A DNA stretch of 64,000 nt from Listeria costaricensis (GCF_900183385.1 NZ_FXUT01000006.1:16710-80709); one strand, 5' to 3'. Positions 25,758 through 35,598 are shown, numbered from the stretch's first letter. Numbers and translations are program-made. Notes: generated by a model from the letters alone, not told the origin.

Positions 25758-26825
25758 ATGAATATTTACCGTTACGAAGAAAATCCACTCATCACACCGC
25801 TCGACGTTAAGCCGTTCCATGAAGGCTTTGAAGTGATCGGCGCCTTTAACGGAGGTGTGGCAAAATACGGCGATGAAACCTTGCTCTTGCTCCGTGTGGC
25901 GGAAAAACCAATTCCAGCTCATGAAAATGAAGTCGTGGCGCCCGTCTATAATGCGGAAAAAGACGAGCTAACCTTGCACCGCTTTGACACTTCCGACCAG
26001 GCATACGATTTTGAAGATCCGCGGATGATTCGCCGCAAAGACAAACTGGAAGGCTTCTCCTATCTGACGTCGCTCTCCTACATTCGGATCGCACGCAGCA
26101 AAGATGGGCATCATTTTACATTAGATGAAAAGCCATTTCTTTATCCGTTTAATGCGTATCAGACCTTTGGCATTGAGGATGCGCGAGTGATGCAGCTGGG
26201 CGATACGTATTATGTGAATTTTAGCGCCGTCTCGGAATTCGGGGTAACGGATGCTCTTGTGAAAACGACCGATTTTGAAAGCTACGACTATCTGGGAAAT
26301 ATTTTTGCACCGGAAAATAAAGATGTGCTGCTGTTTCCAGAGAAAATTGGCGGCAAATACTACGCGCTACATCGGCCAAGTTTGAAAAGTATCGGTGAGC
26401 TGGATATTTGGCTGGCGTCATCGCCGGATTTAACAAGTTGGGGAGATCACAAGCATTTGCTCGGCATTCGGCCAGATAGTTATGACAGCGGGCGCGTTGG
26501 TGGCGGCTGCACGCCCATCAAAACAGAGGAAGGCTGGCTGATTCTTTATCATGGAGCTACGAAAGAGCATCGTTATGTGATGGGGGCCGCACTGCTAGAT
26601 CTAAATGATCCATCAATCGTGCTGCGCCGCTCCAAAACGCCCATTTTAGAGCCAGAAGCTGACTACGAGAAAAACGGATTTTTCGGTGATGTCGTTTTTG
26701 CCTGCGGTGTCATTCAAGAAGGCGACCTGCTGAAAATGTATTATGGCGTGGCCGATACGTCCATGGCTGGCTGCGAGCTTAAAATCAGCGACATCCTGCG
26801 GCAGTTGGAAGTGGAAGCGGAATGA
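25758..26825 (+). CDS. GH130 glycoside phosphorylase, probable beta-1,2-mannobiose phosphorylase
   Basis: A 355-residue enzyme of family GH130, which cleaves beta-mannosides with phosphate to give mannose 1-phosphate. Characteristic stretches are NPLITPLDVKP, VIGAFNGG, DFEDPRM (catalytic region), FGIEDARV, HRPS, RVGGGCTPI, LYHGA and FFGDVVFACG. It closely resembles, from memory, Lin0857 of L. innocua, characterised as beta-1,2-mannobiose phosphorylase and encoded at the equivalent locus. The start at 25758 follows an AGTAGGA site; the longer frame overlaps the previous gene without a site. It overlaps the mutase gene by four bases. Confidence 0.9.
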   Translation: MNIYRYEENPLITPLDVKPFHEGFEVIGAFNGGVAKYGDETLLLLRVAEKPIPAHENEVVAPVYNAEKDELTLHRFDTSDQAYDFEDPRMIRRKDKLEGFSYLTSLSYIRIARSKDGHHFTLDEKPFLYPFNAYQTFGIEDARVMQLGDTYYVNFSAVSEFGVTDALVKTTDFESYDYLGNIFAPENKDVLLFPEKIGGKYYALHRPSLKSIGELDIWLASSPDLTSWGDHKHLLGIRPDSYDSGRVGGGCTPIKTEEGWLILYHGATKEHRYVMGAALLDLNDPSIVLRRSKTPILEPEADYEKNGFFGDVVFACGVIQEGDLLKMYYGVADTSMAGCELKISDILRQLEVEAE

Positions 26826-28492
26826 ACATAAAGGAAGAACAGGCTCGCTGGTTCAAGCAGGACTTGCCGGATGAGCTGCGCTTCGACTTGGCACTGGGAG
26901 CCGATTTGGAAGATGCCTTCTACTGCGACCTGTCATTCGGCACTGGCGGAATGCGAGGCAAACTTGGCGCCGGACCCAATCGGATCAATCTTTATACGAT
27001 TCGCCGAGCGGCTTTCGGTGTGGCCAAATGGCTGCAAGCGGACGACCCATCTGCCAAGCGTTCCGTTGTAATCGCCTATGATTCCCGCATTCATTCGCGC
27101 GACTTTGCGGAAGAATCGGCCAAGGTGCTGGCAAAAGCAGGCATCCGTGTTTTCCTTTCCGACGAACTGCGCCCGACGCCCGAACTGTCCTTTCTCGTGC
27201 GCGATCTGCAAGCGTCCGCCGGCATCATGATCACAGCCAGTCACAATCCCGCGCTTTACAACGGTTTTAAGGTTTATGACGCGACGGGCGGCCAGATCAC
27301 GCCGGCAGCAGCTGACCAAATCATGGGCTTCATGGCCGAGCAGCGCGACTTATTTGCGATTCAGACAGCCGAACGGACCGATCCGTTGATTCAAATGATT
27401 GGCGATGCGGCAGATGCAGCCTATTTGCAAGCCTTAAAAGCCGTCTTCATCCGCCCGGAAATGCTGGCAGCAAAAGGCGCCAACCTGTCGATCTGCTACA
27501 CACCGCTTCACGGGGCGGGCCGAAAGCTAGTGACAGAAGGGCTGCTGCAAAACGGCTTCACCAACGTGCAACTTGTCGAGCAGCAGACGTGGCCGGATGG
27601 CAATTTTTGGACAGTCCGCTCGCCCAATCCGGAAGAACCCGACAGCTTTAGGCAGGCGATCAGCACGACGAAGCCTGGAACGGATCTGATTTTCGCGACC
27701 GACCCCGATTCGGACCGGCTCGGCGTGGCGGTTCCGGCATCTTCAAAGGGAGAGTTTCAGATTTTAACAGGGAACCAACTTGGCACCCTGCTGCTCGATT
27801 ATTTAATCACAGGGAAAAAGGAAAACGGAACGCTCCAGCCCAATGAAGAGCTCGTCACCACCATCGTCACGAGCGACCTCGGGCGAAAAATCGCGACGCA
27901 TCACGGCGTCCACCATGTCGAAACCTTGACCGGCTTCAAGTTTATCGGGGAAGAAATTGCGCGTCTGGAAAACACCCTCGATTACCACTTTCTGTTCGGC
28001 TATGAGGAAAGCTACGGTTACTTGGCCCAGCCGTTTGTGCGCGATAAAGATGCCGTCCAAGCCGCCGTTTTGACAGCCGAAATGTGCCTGTATCACAAGC
28101 TGAACGGCCAAACGCTTCATGACCGGCTGGACGCGCTTTATCAGGCATTCGGCTACCACTTGGAAGAGCTTAAGACGTACACCTTTGAAGGGCAGGCCGG
28201 CGCTGCCAAAATCGCGTCCATCATGGAGACGCTGCGGAACGAGCCAGCCGATTTTTTCGGTGAGGAGGTAGTGGACAAGGTGGATTTTCTTACACAGACG
28301 ACCGCCTATCCCCATTTGCCAAAAGCAGATGTTTTAAGCTTTACGTTTACGGACGGTACGAAGCTATTCATCCGACCATCGGGAACGGAGCCGAAATGCA
28401 AATGCTACATTCAGGCGGTTGGCAAGTCCAGAAGGCAGGCCGAAGCCAGTTTAACGCGTACGGCACAGCAAATCGAACCGCTATTTCACTAA
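26822..28492 (+). CDS. Phosphohexomutase (phosphomannomutase/phosphoglucomutase)
   Basis: A 556-residue alpha-D-phosphohexomutase. The four functional regions are present: GTGGMRGK near residue 40, the phosphoserine loop TASHNPALYNGFK, the magnesium loop DPDSDRLGV, and the phosphate-binding RPSGTEPKCK near the C-terminus, with sugar-specificity motif GYEESYGY. It interconverts hexose 1- and 6-phosphates; in this operon it should convert mannose 1-phosphate made by the GH130 enzyme into mannose 6-phosphate for glycolysis. Length and motifs are closest to PgcA-like two-substrate enzymes. Last gene of the operon. Confidence 0.92.
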   Translation: MNIKEEQARWFKQDLPDELRFDLALGADLEDAFYCDLSFGTGGMRGKLGAGPNRINLYTIRRAAFGVAKWLQADDPSAKRSVVIAYDSRIHSRDFAEESAKVLAKAGIRVFLSDELRPTPELSFLVRDLQASAGIMITASHNPALYNGFKVYDATGGQITPAAADQIMGFMAEQRDLFAIQTAERTDPLIQMIGDAADAAYLQALKAVFIRPEMLAAKGANLSICYTPLHGAGRKLVTEGLLQNGFTNVQLVEQQTWPDGNFWTVRSPNPEEPDSFRQAISTTKPGTDLIFATDPDSDRLGVAVPASSKGEFQILTGNQLGTLLLDYLITGKKENGTLQPNEELVTTIVTSDLGRKIATHHGVHHVETLTGFKFIGEEIARLENTLDYHFLFGYEESYGYLAQPFVRDKDAVQAAVLTAEMCLYHKLNGQTLHDRLDALYQAFGYHLEELKTYTFEGQAGAAKIASIMETLRNEPADFFGEEVVDKVDFLTQTTAYPHLPKADVLSFTFTDGTKLFIRPSGTEPKCKCYIQAVGKSRRQAEASLTRTAQQIEPLFH

Positions 28493-28494
28493 AA

Positions 28495-28554
28495 AAAAGG
28501 CCCCTCGGCTTTTGTGAGATCATTTTGACCGCAAAAGCTGAGGGGCTTTTTTTA
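28495..28554. terminator. Bidirectional terminator
   Basis: The arms GGCCCCTCGGCTTTTG and CAAAAGCTGAGGGGCT, with A-run before and T-run after, lie between the mutase gene and the convergent Lin0512-family gene. Confidence 0.92.
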
Positions 28555-28911
28555 ATAGCCTGTTTCAACAGAGGCATTCACAATATACATCAAATCGTTT
28601 TTATCGGCTTTGTCGGCTAAAAAGATGCCGCTCGTGGTCATCATTCCGCCGTCCATCAGTTCGACCGTAACCGTCCCGTATGGAATCAATTTTTTGATGC
28701 GCGCCTGATCGAGCTTGTCATGATCTGTTGGCACCGCCAGCTTGACATGCACCACCATCCTGTTTAAATCATGGTCCGGCAGCATGGCCTCGATTCCCGC
28801 CATTGAATTATGATAGATCGCATTTCTGACCGCCCGTTCCGCCGCCTTTGTCACATCCTGCCCGTGCACATCCACACCAAAACCCGTTTGAATAAATAAC
28901 AGTTTCTCCAT
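28552..28911 (-). CDS. Lin0512-family conserved protein
   Basis: A 119-residue protein matching, from memory, the Lin0512 family (small, about 115 residues, function unknown). Typical stretches are GFGVDVHGQDVTKAAERAVRNAI, NSMAGI near the middle, and the C-terminal GDMMT-like segment GGMMTTSGI. The periodic pattern of strands and helices suggests a compact alpha/beta fold related to YbbR-free cis-lyase-like or cyclase-like proteins, but I would not assign one. AGGAGTGG precedes the ATG. It is a single gene, with divergent RpiR gene upstream. Confidence 0.82.
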   Translation of the reverse strand: MEKLLFIQTGFGVDVHGQDVTKAAERAVRNAIYHNSMAGIEAMLPDHDLNRMVVHVKLAVPTDHDKLDQARIKKLIPYGTVTVELMDGGMMTTSGIFLADKADKNDLMYIVNASVETGY

Positions 28912-29122
28912 TTACGCCACTCCTCGCACAATCTATTTTCCAAAAAAACGATTGCTTTCTCCAAAAAATAGGGATTGAAAAACATCTCTCCTTCATTATA
29001 ACGAATTTTCAGATCGAACGATACGATTCATGCTGATCGGGAGCAAAATTTGTCCCCCAGAAAACGGCATAATCCGCTATAGTTAAGGTATCATCCAACT
29101 TGGCCAAGGAGGAGGACTTAAA

Positions 29123-29929
29123 ATGGATATCAAAAGATTGAGTTTACTGCATCGCCTGACGCGCATTCTTGACCGCAATCAGTTTGGAACGGTCGACTAT
29201 GAGCTCGCCAAATTCTTTTTGGAAAATTATCGGTCGATCGGCGCCATGAATATCTATGAGATTGCCGAACAAAATTTTGTCTCACGCGCCAGCATTCGCC
29301 GTTTTGCCTGCCATATCGGGTATGAAAATTTTGCCGAAATGAAACAGCATTTTCAAGACTTTGATGAGGGGGCAGAGGTCTACCGGGCCTTTCATGGTGC
29401 CGCCGATTTTCGGACGGAGCTGTACCGCGCGCTTTCTTTGATGATGAAAGAACTGAATGTCCGCATGAATTCGAGCGAGGTCTCATGGCTGGTCAAAGAA
29501 ATCGAGCAGGTGGAGGAAGTGGCATTTATCGCCTCCAGTCACATCGCTGGCATCTTGCAGACTTTTCAACAGGAGCTGGTGATTTTCGGCAAACGAGTCA
29601 CGCTGCTTTCCAATAAAGAAGATATTTGTGCCAGTTTGGACTATTTCGGCCCTGAAACCATGGTGATTGTGTTTTCGATTTCCGGCCTGCTGGCAGAAAC
29701 ACTTGCGCCGCTGATCGACCGCTTTACCGGCAAAAAAATTCTCTTCACACTCAAACGAGCGCCGACCTTCAATCGCGGTTTTGGGAAAATCTACCATCTT
29801 CGCAGTCAGGAAAACACAGAAGTGCCCGATGTATTGTACTACTCCTATGCCGTTCATTACGTCCTTGATGTCATTTTAAGCGAGTTTTTAAAATTGAAAG
29901 CGGAAAGGAACGATTTTGATGATTTATAA
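29123..29929 (+). CDS. RpiR-family regulator of the beta-glucoside operon
   Basis: A 268-residue RpiR/MurR-type regulator with N-terminal HTH (NIYEIAEQNFVSRASIRRFACHIGYENFAEMK) and a C-terminal SIS-like phosphosugar-binding domain (VAFIASSHIAGILQTF to MVIVFSISGLLAETLAPLI). It is preceded by AAGGAGGAGG and overlaps the GH1 gene by 11 bases, so it heads the operon it presumably controls. The SIS domain would sense the 6-phospho sugar generated by the PTS. No convincing operator palindrome was seen in the 200-base upstream gap. Confidence 0.88.
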   Translation: MDIKRLSLLHRLTRILDRNQFGTVDYELAKFFLENYRSIGAMNIYEIAEQNFVSRASIRRFACHIGYENFAEMKQHFQDFDEGAEVYRAFHGAADFRTELYRALSLMMKELNVRMNSSEVSWLVKEIEQVEEVAFIASSHIAGILQTFQQELVIFGKRVTLLSNKEDICASLDYFGPETMVIVFSISGLLAETLAPLIDRFTGKKILFTLKRAPTFNRGFGKIYHLRSQENTEVPDVLYYSYAVHYVLDVILSEFLKLKAERNDFDDL

Positions 29930-31361
29930 AAACCAACCACTTTTTCCACCCGGTTTTATGTGGGGAGCCTCCAGCGCTGCTTGGCAAGTAGAGGGCGCTG
30001 TCAATGAAGATGGCCGCACACCAGCACTGATTGATTTAAATAGCCAAACCAAGAAACCATTTACAGATAATTCGATTGCTTCGGATCATTATCACCACTA
30101 TATGGAAGATGTGGCACTGATGGCAGAAGCCGGCTTTAGCTCGTATCGTTTCTCAATCGCCTGGCCGCGCATCTATCCCGACGCATCAGGCAAACCGAAT
30201 CAGCTCGGTCTTGATTTTTACAACCGACTGATCGATGAACTGGTCAAACACGGAATTGAACCGATTGTAACGCTATATCATTATGACATGCCCGTCTGGG
30301 TGGATGAAATGTATAACGGCTGGTATGGCCGCGGGATTATTGAAGCCTTTGATCAGTATGCACGCACCTGTTTTAAGGCGTTTGGCGACCGCGTCAAATA
30401 TTGGCTCTCAATCAATGAACAAAACATGCAAATCTGTTATGGAGACTGGCTTGGCATTTGTAAAAATGAGTCGACCTGGTTTCATGATAAATGGAAAGTC
30501 AATCACATCATGAACCTGTGCCATGCCAAAGCGGTCGTTGCCTGCCACGAACTTGTTCCAGACGGCAAAATTGGGCCAGTTCCCGGCTATGTCCCCATCT
30601 ATCCCAGCTCGGCGAATCCCGAAGATCAGATTGCAGCCATGAATGCAGAAGAATTGACCGAAAAAGTGTGGAACGACTTTTATGCCCACCGGACTTACAA
30701 CAGCTTTATCCGCAGCTACTGGAAGGAGCACGAGATCGATCCGGACATCCAAGCAGGCGACATGGAGCTGATCGAAAAGGCCAAAATCGACTTTTTTGCG
30801 CTCAACTGTTATCGCTCCAACGCCGCCAAAGAATGCCCAAGCACCGAGACGGAGCAAAAACAACAGCTCAATAAAACCGGCAACAAGGGCGAGTTCGTCT
30901 ATCCCAAATTTCCCGGCGTCTATCAGCTGACAAGTAACCCCTATGTGGAAACCAATGATTGGGACTGGGAAATCGACCCTGTTTCACTCAGATACATGCT
31001 GCGCTATGTCTGGGATCATTACGGCCTGCCCATGATGATTACAGAAAATGGCTACGGCGCCCATGAAGATGTGGCAGCAGACGGCAAAGTTCATGACCCC
31101 GAACGGATTCGCTTTTTACGCGATCAAATTTTCCAAGTCGGCAGAGCCATTCAAGACGGCTGTCAGGTCATCGGCTACAATCCTTGGTCCTTCACAGATC
31201 TGCTCAGCACAGGAAACGGCATGGCGAAACGATACGGCCTCGTTTTTATCAATACAACCGATGAAGAACTGCGCGACCTGAAACGCATTCCCAAGGATTC
31301 CTACTACTGGTACTCGAATTTGATCCGCTCAAACGGACAAGACTGGGGGGACGAAACATGA
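29919..31361 (+). CDS. 6-phospho-beta-glucosidase, family GH1
   Basis: A 480-residue GH1 enzyme. The N-terminal signature FPPGFMWGASSAAWQVEGA is present, the acid/base glutamate lies in SINEQN (usual NEP reads NEQ) and the nucleophile in MMITENGYG. It hydrolyses 6-phospho-beta-glucosides in the cytoplasm to glucose 6-phosphate and the aglycone or glucose. ATG at 29919 is preferred to the adjacent TTG. The gene is fused by overlap to the PTS gene downstream (ATGA), so import and cleavage are made together. Confidence 0.93.
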   Translation: MIYKNQPLFPPGFMWGASSAAWQVEGAVNEDGRTPALIDLNSQTKKPFTDNSIASDHYHHYMEDVALMAEAGFSSYRFSIAWPRIYPDASGKPNQLGLDFYNRLIDELVKHGIEPIVTLYHYDMPVWVDEMYNGWYGRGIIEAFDQYARTCFKAFGDRVKYWLSINEQNMQICYGDWLGICKNESTWFHDKWKVNHIMNLCHAKAVVACHELVPDGKIGPVPGYVPIYPSSANPEDQIAAMNAEELTEKVWNDFYAHRTYNSFIRSYWKEHEIDPDIQAGDMELIEKAKIDFFALNCYRSNAAKECPSTETEQKQQLNKTGNKGEFVYPKFPGVYQLTSNPYVETNDWDWEIDPVSLRYMLRYVWDHYGLPMMITENGYGAHEDVAADGKVHDPERIRFLRDQIFQVGRAIQDGCQVIGYNPWSFTDLLSTGNGMAKRYGLVFINTTDEELRDLKRIPKDSYYWYSNLIRSNGQDWGDET

Positions 31362-33202
31362 GCAAATATGACGAACTAATCCCACGAATACTGGAAAATG
31401 TTGGCGGAGCCGGTAATATTCGTAGCGCAAATCATTGCGCTACGAGGCTTCGGCTCCAGTTGAACGATCCCAGTCAGCTCGATAAAGCCGCTCTTGAAAA
31501 GGAGCCTCAAATTCTCGGAATCGTCGAACGCGGCGAAGAAATCCAGCTGGTGATTGGGCCGGATGTCCCCAAAGTCTATGCGCTCGTGACGGTCAAGCTA
31601 GACGATCAAGCAACTGGCGGGAAGCAGCCGCCGATCGATGCCCCAAAAACGCATAAAAATTGGAAGCAATATGGACGCATCGTAATCGACTTCATCAGCG
31701 GAACCTTCGTGCCCATTTTACCCGTCCTTGTAGCTGCCGGTTTGATTTCAGCCGTGCTCAATATTGGCGTTACTTTTTTTGGCCTTTCAAATGAAAGCGG
31801 TACCTATATTGTCCTGAATGCCATCAATGACGCCGGCTTCTACTTTTTGCCCATCTTTCTAGGCTACAGTGCCGCTCGGAAACTGGGCATCAGTCCCATC
31901 ATGGGCATGTTTCTCGGGGCCGTCCTTGTAGATGGTCTGATCAACAACGTGGCCGACCTGTCCTTCTTAGGCTTACAAATCCCACAGACCGCCTATAATT
32001 CGACGACGATTCCCGTTATTTTCGGTGTATTATTCATGAGCCTCATCGACAAGGCCGCGGATAAAGTGATCCCAGAAGCCATCAAATTTTTCTTCAAGCC
32101 ACTGCTCGTCATGATCATCACCGTTCCTGTCACCCTGCTCATTCTCGGCCCATTCGGCAATTTTGTCGGCAGTTACATCGCCGAGGTTCTCTCCTTCATG
32201 TATGCCCACCTTGGCTGGCTGTCGGTCGGACTGATGGGCGCACTAACCCCGCTGCTCGTCATGACCGGCACCAACCAGGCACTCTTCCCGCTAGTATTTG
32301 CCATGATGGCCGATAGCGGTTACGATTCCTTCGTGATGCCCGCCATGCTTGCCGCCAATGTAGCCGTTGGGGCAGCCGCACTCGCTGACATGCGGTTTGA
32401 AAAAGATGTCACCAAAAAGTCGCTCGCTTTCTCCGCCGGAATCACCGGTGTCATGGGCATTACCGAACCGGCCATTTTCGGCGTCCTAATCAACCACAAG
32501 CATGCCTTTCTCGGCGCCGTTTTTGGCGGCGGCATCGGTGGCCTTTTTGCCGGCCTCGTCGGACTCAAACAGTACGCCGTCGTGTCACCCGGCCTAGCCG
32601 CCATCCCGACCTTCATCCCGACAGACGGTTCCGGCTTCAGCAGCAACTTCTGGTACGCCATTTTGACCATCCTCATCGCCATCACCGCTTCAGCCGCCAT
32701 GACATTCTTCCTTGGCAGCCGTGAACAGAAAAAAGCGATGGCCGGACTGCGCATCAAAAGTCCACTAGCAGGCACGATTCATCCACTTGAAACCGTCCCA
32801 GATGAACTTTTCGCCCAAAGGATGCTCGGTGATGGAGTGGCCATCGAGCCAGCTAACAATGACATCCTTGCGCCGGCAGCAGGTGAGATCATCATGACGA
32901 CCGCAACCAGCCATGCAATCGGCATCCGAACAGAAGCCGGCGTTGAACTCTTGATCCACTGCGGCCTGGATACCGTCAAGTTGAACGGTCAACATTTCCA
33001 AACACTCGTGAAAGAAGGGGCCAAAGTCAAAGAAGGCCAGCCGATCATGCAGATGGACGTCGAAGCAATCCGGTCACTCGGCTACAAAACCATCACGCCC
33101 ATCGTGGTAACAAACAGTGCCGACTACCAATCGATCGAACCCGTGACAGCCAAAACGATCGCCCCACTAGCGCCCCTTTTAAACATTCAGCAACACACAT
33201 AA
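31358..33202 (+). CDS. Beta-glucoside PTS enzyme IIBCA
   Basis: A 614-residue three-domain sugar permease. Domain order is IIB (residues about 1-85, phosphocysteine in NHCATRLRL), IIC (about 105-465, ten or so membrane spans with ITGVMGITEPAIFGV), and IIA (about 480-605, phosphohistidine in LLIHCGLDTVKL). It imports and phosphorylates a beta-glucoside such as cellobiose, salicin or arbutin; the exact sugar is not readable. Last gene of the RpiR-GH1-PTS operon, which ends at a strong terminator. Confidence 0.95.
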   Translation: MSKYDELIPRILENVGGAGNIRSANHCATRLRLQLNDPSQLDKAALEKEPQILGIVERGEEIQLVIGPDVPKVYALVTVKLDDQATGGKQPPIDAPKTHKNWKQYGRIVIDFISGTFVPILPVLVAAGLISAVLNIGVTFFGLSNESGTYIVLNAINDAGFYFLPIFLGYSAARKLGISPIMGMFLGAVLVDGLINNVADLSFLGLQIPQTAYNSTTIPVIFGVLFMSLIDKAADKVIPEAIKFFFKPLLVMIITVPVTLLILGPFGNFVGSYIAEVLSFMYAHLGWLSVGLMGALTPLLVMTGTNQALFPLVFAMMADSGYDSFVMPAMLAANVAVGAAALADMRFEKDVTKKSLAFSAGITGVMGITEPAIFGVLINHKHAFLGAVFGGGIGGLFAGLVGLKQYAVVSPGLAAIPTFIPTDGSGFSSNFWYAILTILIAITASAAMTFFLGSREQKKAMAGLRIKSPLAGTIHPLETVPDELFAQRMLGDGVAIEPANNDILAPAAGEIIMTTATSHAIGIRTEAGVELLIHCGLDTVKLNGQHFQTLVKEGAKVKEGQPIMQMDVEAIRSLGYKTITPIVVTNSADYQSIEPVTAKTIAPLAPLLNIQQHT

Positions 33203-33255
33203 AAAAAGATGCTTAGCTCAAGCCTGCCAGTTGGACAGTTGAGCTAAGCATTTTT
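33203..33255. terminator. Bidirectional terminator
   Basis: The 13-bp arms ATGCTTAGCTCAA and TTGAGCTAAGCAT are flanked by A7 and T5 runs, between the PTS gene and the convergent WxL protein gene. Confidence 0.92.
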
Positions 33256-33256
33256 A

Positions 33257-35524
33257 TCAAGGTGTATTTTGAAGTGACCAAGTGATCGTCGTTTCATACG
33301 TTTCCGCTTGAGCCGTATAGGTATCCAAATCGAGCAGGAAACCCTCTTCATCACCCCAATCAATCGAGAATTCATCCCCATTTTGGCTGGCAGTTTCAGC
33401 AGTGGCAATCGTGACCGGCATGTTTGGTGCCATAACAGTCGTCACGCCAGCTGCATTTTTATAGACAAAAGCCTGATCGAGCGTATCCCCAGACGTTGTA
33501 GAAGTAAGAGGCGCCATTAGTGTAGCCGTCAGCGTCCAGTGCGCATCATTTCCACGTGTATCCCTCACACTGCAATGGAATTTGTCCGGACTGCTGCGGT
33601 GAATCAGTTGCCGCGCTTCATTGACAGCCGTCGTTTCAAACGTCACATCTGGAGGCAAATCACTAAAAGTAAGTGTATAAGGAAGAATATGTACAGTGAC
33701 AGTTTTATTAACCGTATAGTGCGTTTCTGGATTCGTTGAGGTAACCGTCACTTGATAATCGCCCGGTTGATTCATATTCACCACATCCGCAAAATTACTG
33801 GAAAGCACGCAATCGGCTGTCGTTTCAGCATGGATATCTGAAAGAAAATCAGCCGCCGATTTGGTTGTCCCTTGAATGTAAGAAATTTCATTGTCGCATT
33901 CAAGACTTTGAACTTCATAAGGAATTGTCAGCGTCCCAGTGGCCTTTTTGCTGGTAGAACTAAAGGTATAGCTGACACTTCCAGAACCAGCAAGATTCGT
34001 CCAAGTGATCGTATTATTCGAGGCATTGTAAGTCCCGCCATTCTGCGGCGTGATTGTCATTTTCTTCCCATTCTCATCCTTTAATTCAGAACTGACCGGT
34101 AAAGTAAGAGAAGACGTCTCAAGCATTTCTTTCGGCAAACTGATCTGTTGATTCGTCCCGTCCCAATCGCTGATGTTGTCAGGAACAGAGGAAAAGTCCT
34201 GCACCTGATTATTGAAAAAATACAGCTCATCCAGCGTTGGCGTTTGCGGGATCAAAATTTTGCTTATTTGATTATTATAACAATGTACCAGGACTAAATC
34301 AGTGTTATGCGACATATCAAGTTCACCAGCAATTTGATTGTCATTACACTCTAAATTGGTCAATTTAGTTAAAGGAGATAAATCCAATTTTTTAAGCTGA
34401 TTATTGTTACAAGAAATTGATGTTAATTGAAGATTATGAGACAAATCTAAATCAGTCAGCTGATTGCTTTCACAGCGTAAATCAGTTAAATGAGGGCTTT
34501 TGGATAAATCTAACTCGGTTAATTGATTACTGGGACAAATGAGCGTTTCCAGTTCTGGATTATTTAATTCAAGATGTTGAATCAAATTATCATAGCAGTT
34601 GACCATTTTTAATTTTGGACAGCCTGTCAAATCTAGTGAACGGATTTGATTATAGCGGCAGGTCAGATTCTCAAGTTGCGGATTATTTAGCTCAAGAGAA
34701 GTTAATTGGTTGTTCCCACAATCTAAACTGGTGAGTTGTAGATTTTTTGAGATATCAAGATCGGTGAGTTGATTCTGCATACATCCTAGTATTTTTAACG
34801 CGGGATTCTGCGTCACATCTAATTCAGTTAAATGAGTTGCAGAACATTGCAAGGTGGATAATTTAGGAAGTTTAGAAGTATCCAACATGGAAATCGCAGT
34901 CGATTCACAATCGAGTGAGGTCAGCTTAGGTGATTCTGGCAAGGTTAGTGTGGTTAACGAATTATTATCCGAACAATCCAGCGTCGTTAAATCGGGCATA
35001 GGAGGCAGATTGAGTGATTGAATTTGTGTTTGAGAACAGTTGATCGTTCTAAGTTCATCATTATGAGATAAGTCTAAGTGGGTAATGGGATTGAAGCTGC
35101 AATCTAAAATGGTTAGACCAGTTAGATATTCAATTCCTGTCATATCCGATATGCCAAAGCCTGAGCAGTTTAGAACCAGCAGATAAGAAAGGTCTTGTTC
35201 TGAAATTGTGTCAGTGGCTACCATACCATATTGCTCGGCGACAGTCGCAGCTAAGATAGGGTCGGGGAAATAGTCATTAAAAGTCTCTTTCGTTGATTTT
35301 AAATTTCCCGATGAAGAGTTTGCGGTTAGATTGTCAGCCGCAGCAGCAGTTTTGCTAAGAACAGGAACAGCAGCAGTCGAACCGTCCACTGAATCAACGG
35401 CATAGGATTCATTTTCTTGATGATCAGCCGAATCGACTGTAGTATCCGCTAAAACTTGTGGAATAGAAAATAAGGAAATCATTGTTAAAAAAAATAATAA
35501 AAATCGCTTAAAAGTACGGATCAT
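33257..35524 (-). CDS. Internalin J-like LRR protein with C-terminal WxL domain
   Basis: A 755-residue secreted protein. Residues 1-27 are a signal peptide (FLLFFLTMISLFSIPQVLA). An internalin-like cap precedes about 14-15 leucine-rich repeats of 20-21 residues (about 120-450), each with a conserved cysteine in the pattern L-x-C-x-x-N-x-L-x-x-L-D-L, the cysteine ladder known from InlJ. Then comes one Ig-like module with SYIQGTTKSAADFLSDI, related to those in the 1725-residue surface protein. The C-terminus is a WxL domain with both motifs: HWTLTATLMAPL and the final ITWSLQNTP. There is no LPXTG, so attachment to peptidoglycan should be non-covalent. The start at 35524 follows TGGAGG; the longer frame starts inside that region. 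Confidence 0.9.
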   Translation of the reverse strand: MIRTFKRFLLFFLTMISLFSIPQVLADTTVDSADHQENESYAVDSVDGSTAAVPVLSKTAAAADNLTANSSSGNLKSTKETFNDYFPDPILAATVAEQYGMVATDTISEQDLSYLLVLNCSGFGISDMTGIEYLTGLTILDCSFNPITHLDLSHNDELRTINCSQTQIQSLNLPPMPDLTTLDCSDNNSLTTLTLPESPKLTSLDCESTAISMLDTSKLPKLSTLQCSATHLTELDVTQNPALKILGCMQNQLTDLDISKNLQLTSLDCGNNQLTSLELNNPQLENLTCRYNQIRSLDLTGCPKLKMVNCYDNLIQHLELNNPELETLICPSNQLTELDLSKSPHLTDLRCESNQLTDLDLSHNLQLTSISCNNNQLKKLDLSPLTKLTNLECNDNQIAGELDMSHNTDLVLVHCYNNQISKILIPQTPTLDELYFFNNQVQDFSSVPDNISDWDGTNQQISLPKEMLETSSLTLPVSSELKDENGKKMTITPQNGGTYNASNNTITWTNLAGSGSVSYTFSSTSKKATGTLTIPYEVQSLECDNEISYIQGTTKSAADFLSDIHAETTADCVLSSNFADVVNMNQPGDYQVTVTSTNPETHYTVNKTVTVHILPYTLTFSDLPPDVTFETTAVNEARQLIHRSSPDKFHCSVRDTRGNDAHWTLTATLMAPLTSTTSGDTLDQAFVYKNAAGVTTVMAPNMPVTIATAETASQNGDEFSIDWGDEEGFLLDLDTYTAQAETYETTITWSLQNTP

Positions 35525-35598
35525 GTATTTCCTCCATTTTTTCATAAATAGTCTTATTAAAGAATAATATCACGACATCTAACGAAAAATGGTACAGT

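Noticed and set aside
28396-28620. 74-codon plus-strand frame across the end of the mutase gene
   Set aside because: It runs through the terminator hairpin and mirrors neighbouring coding sequence.
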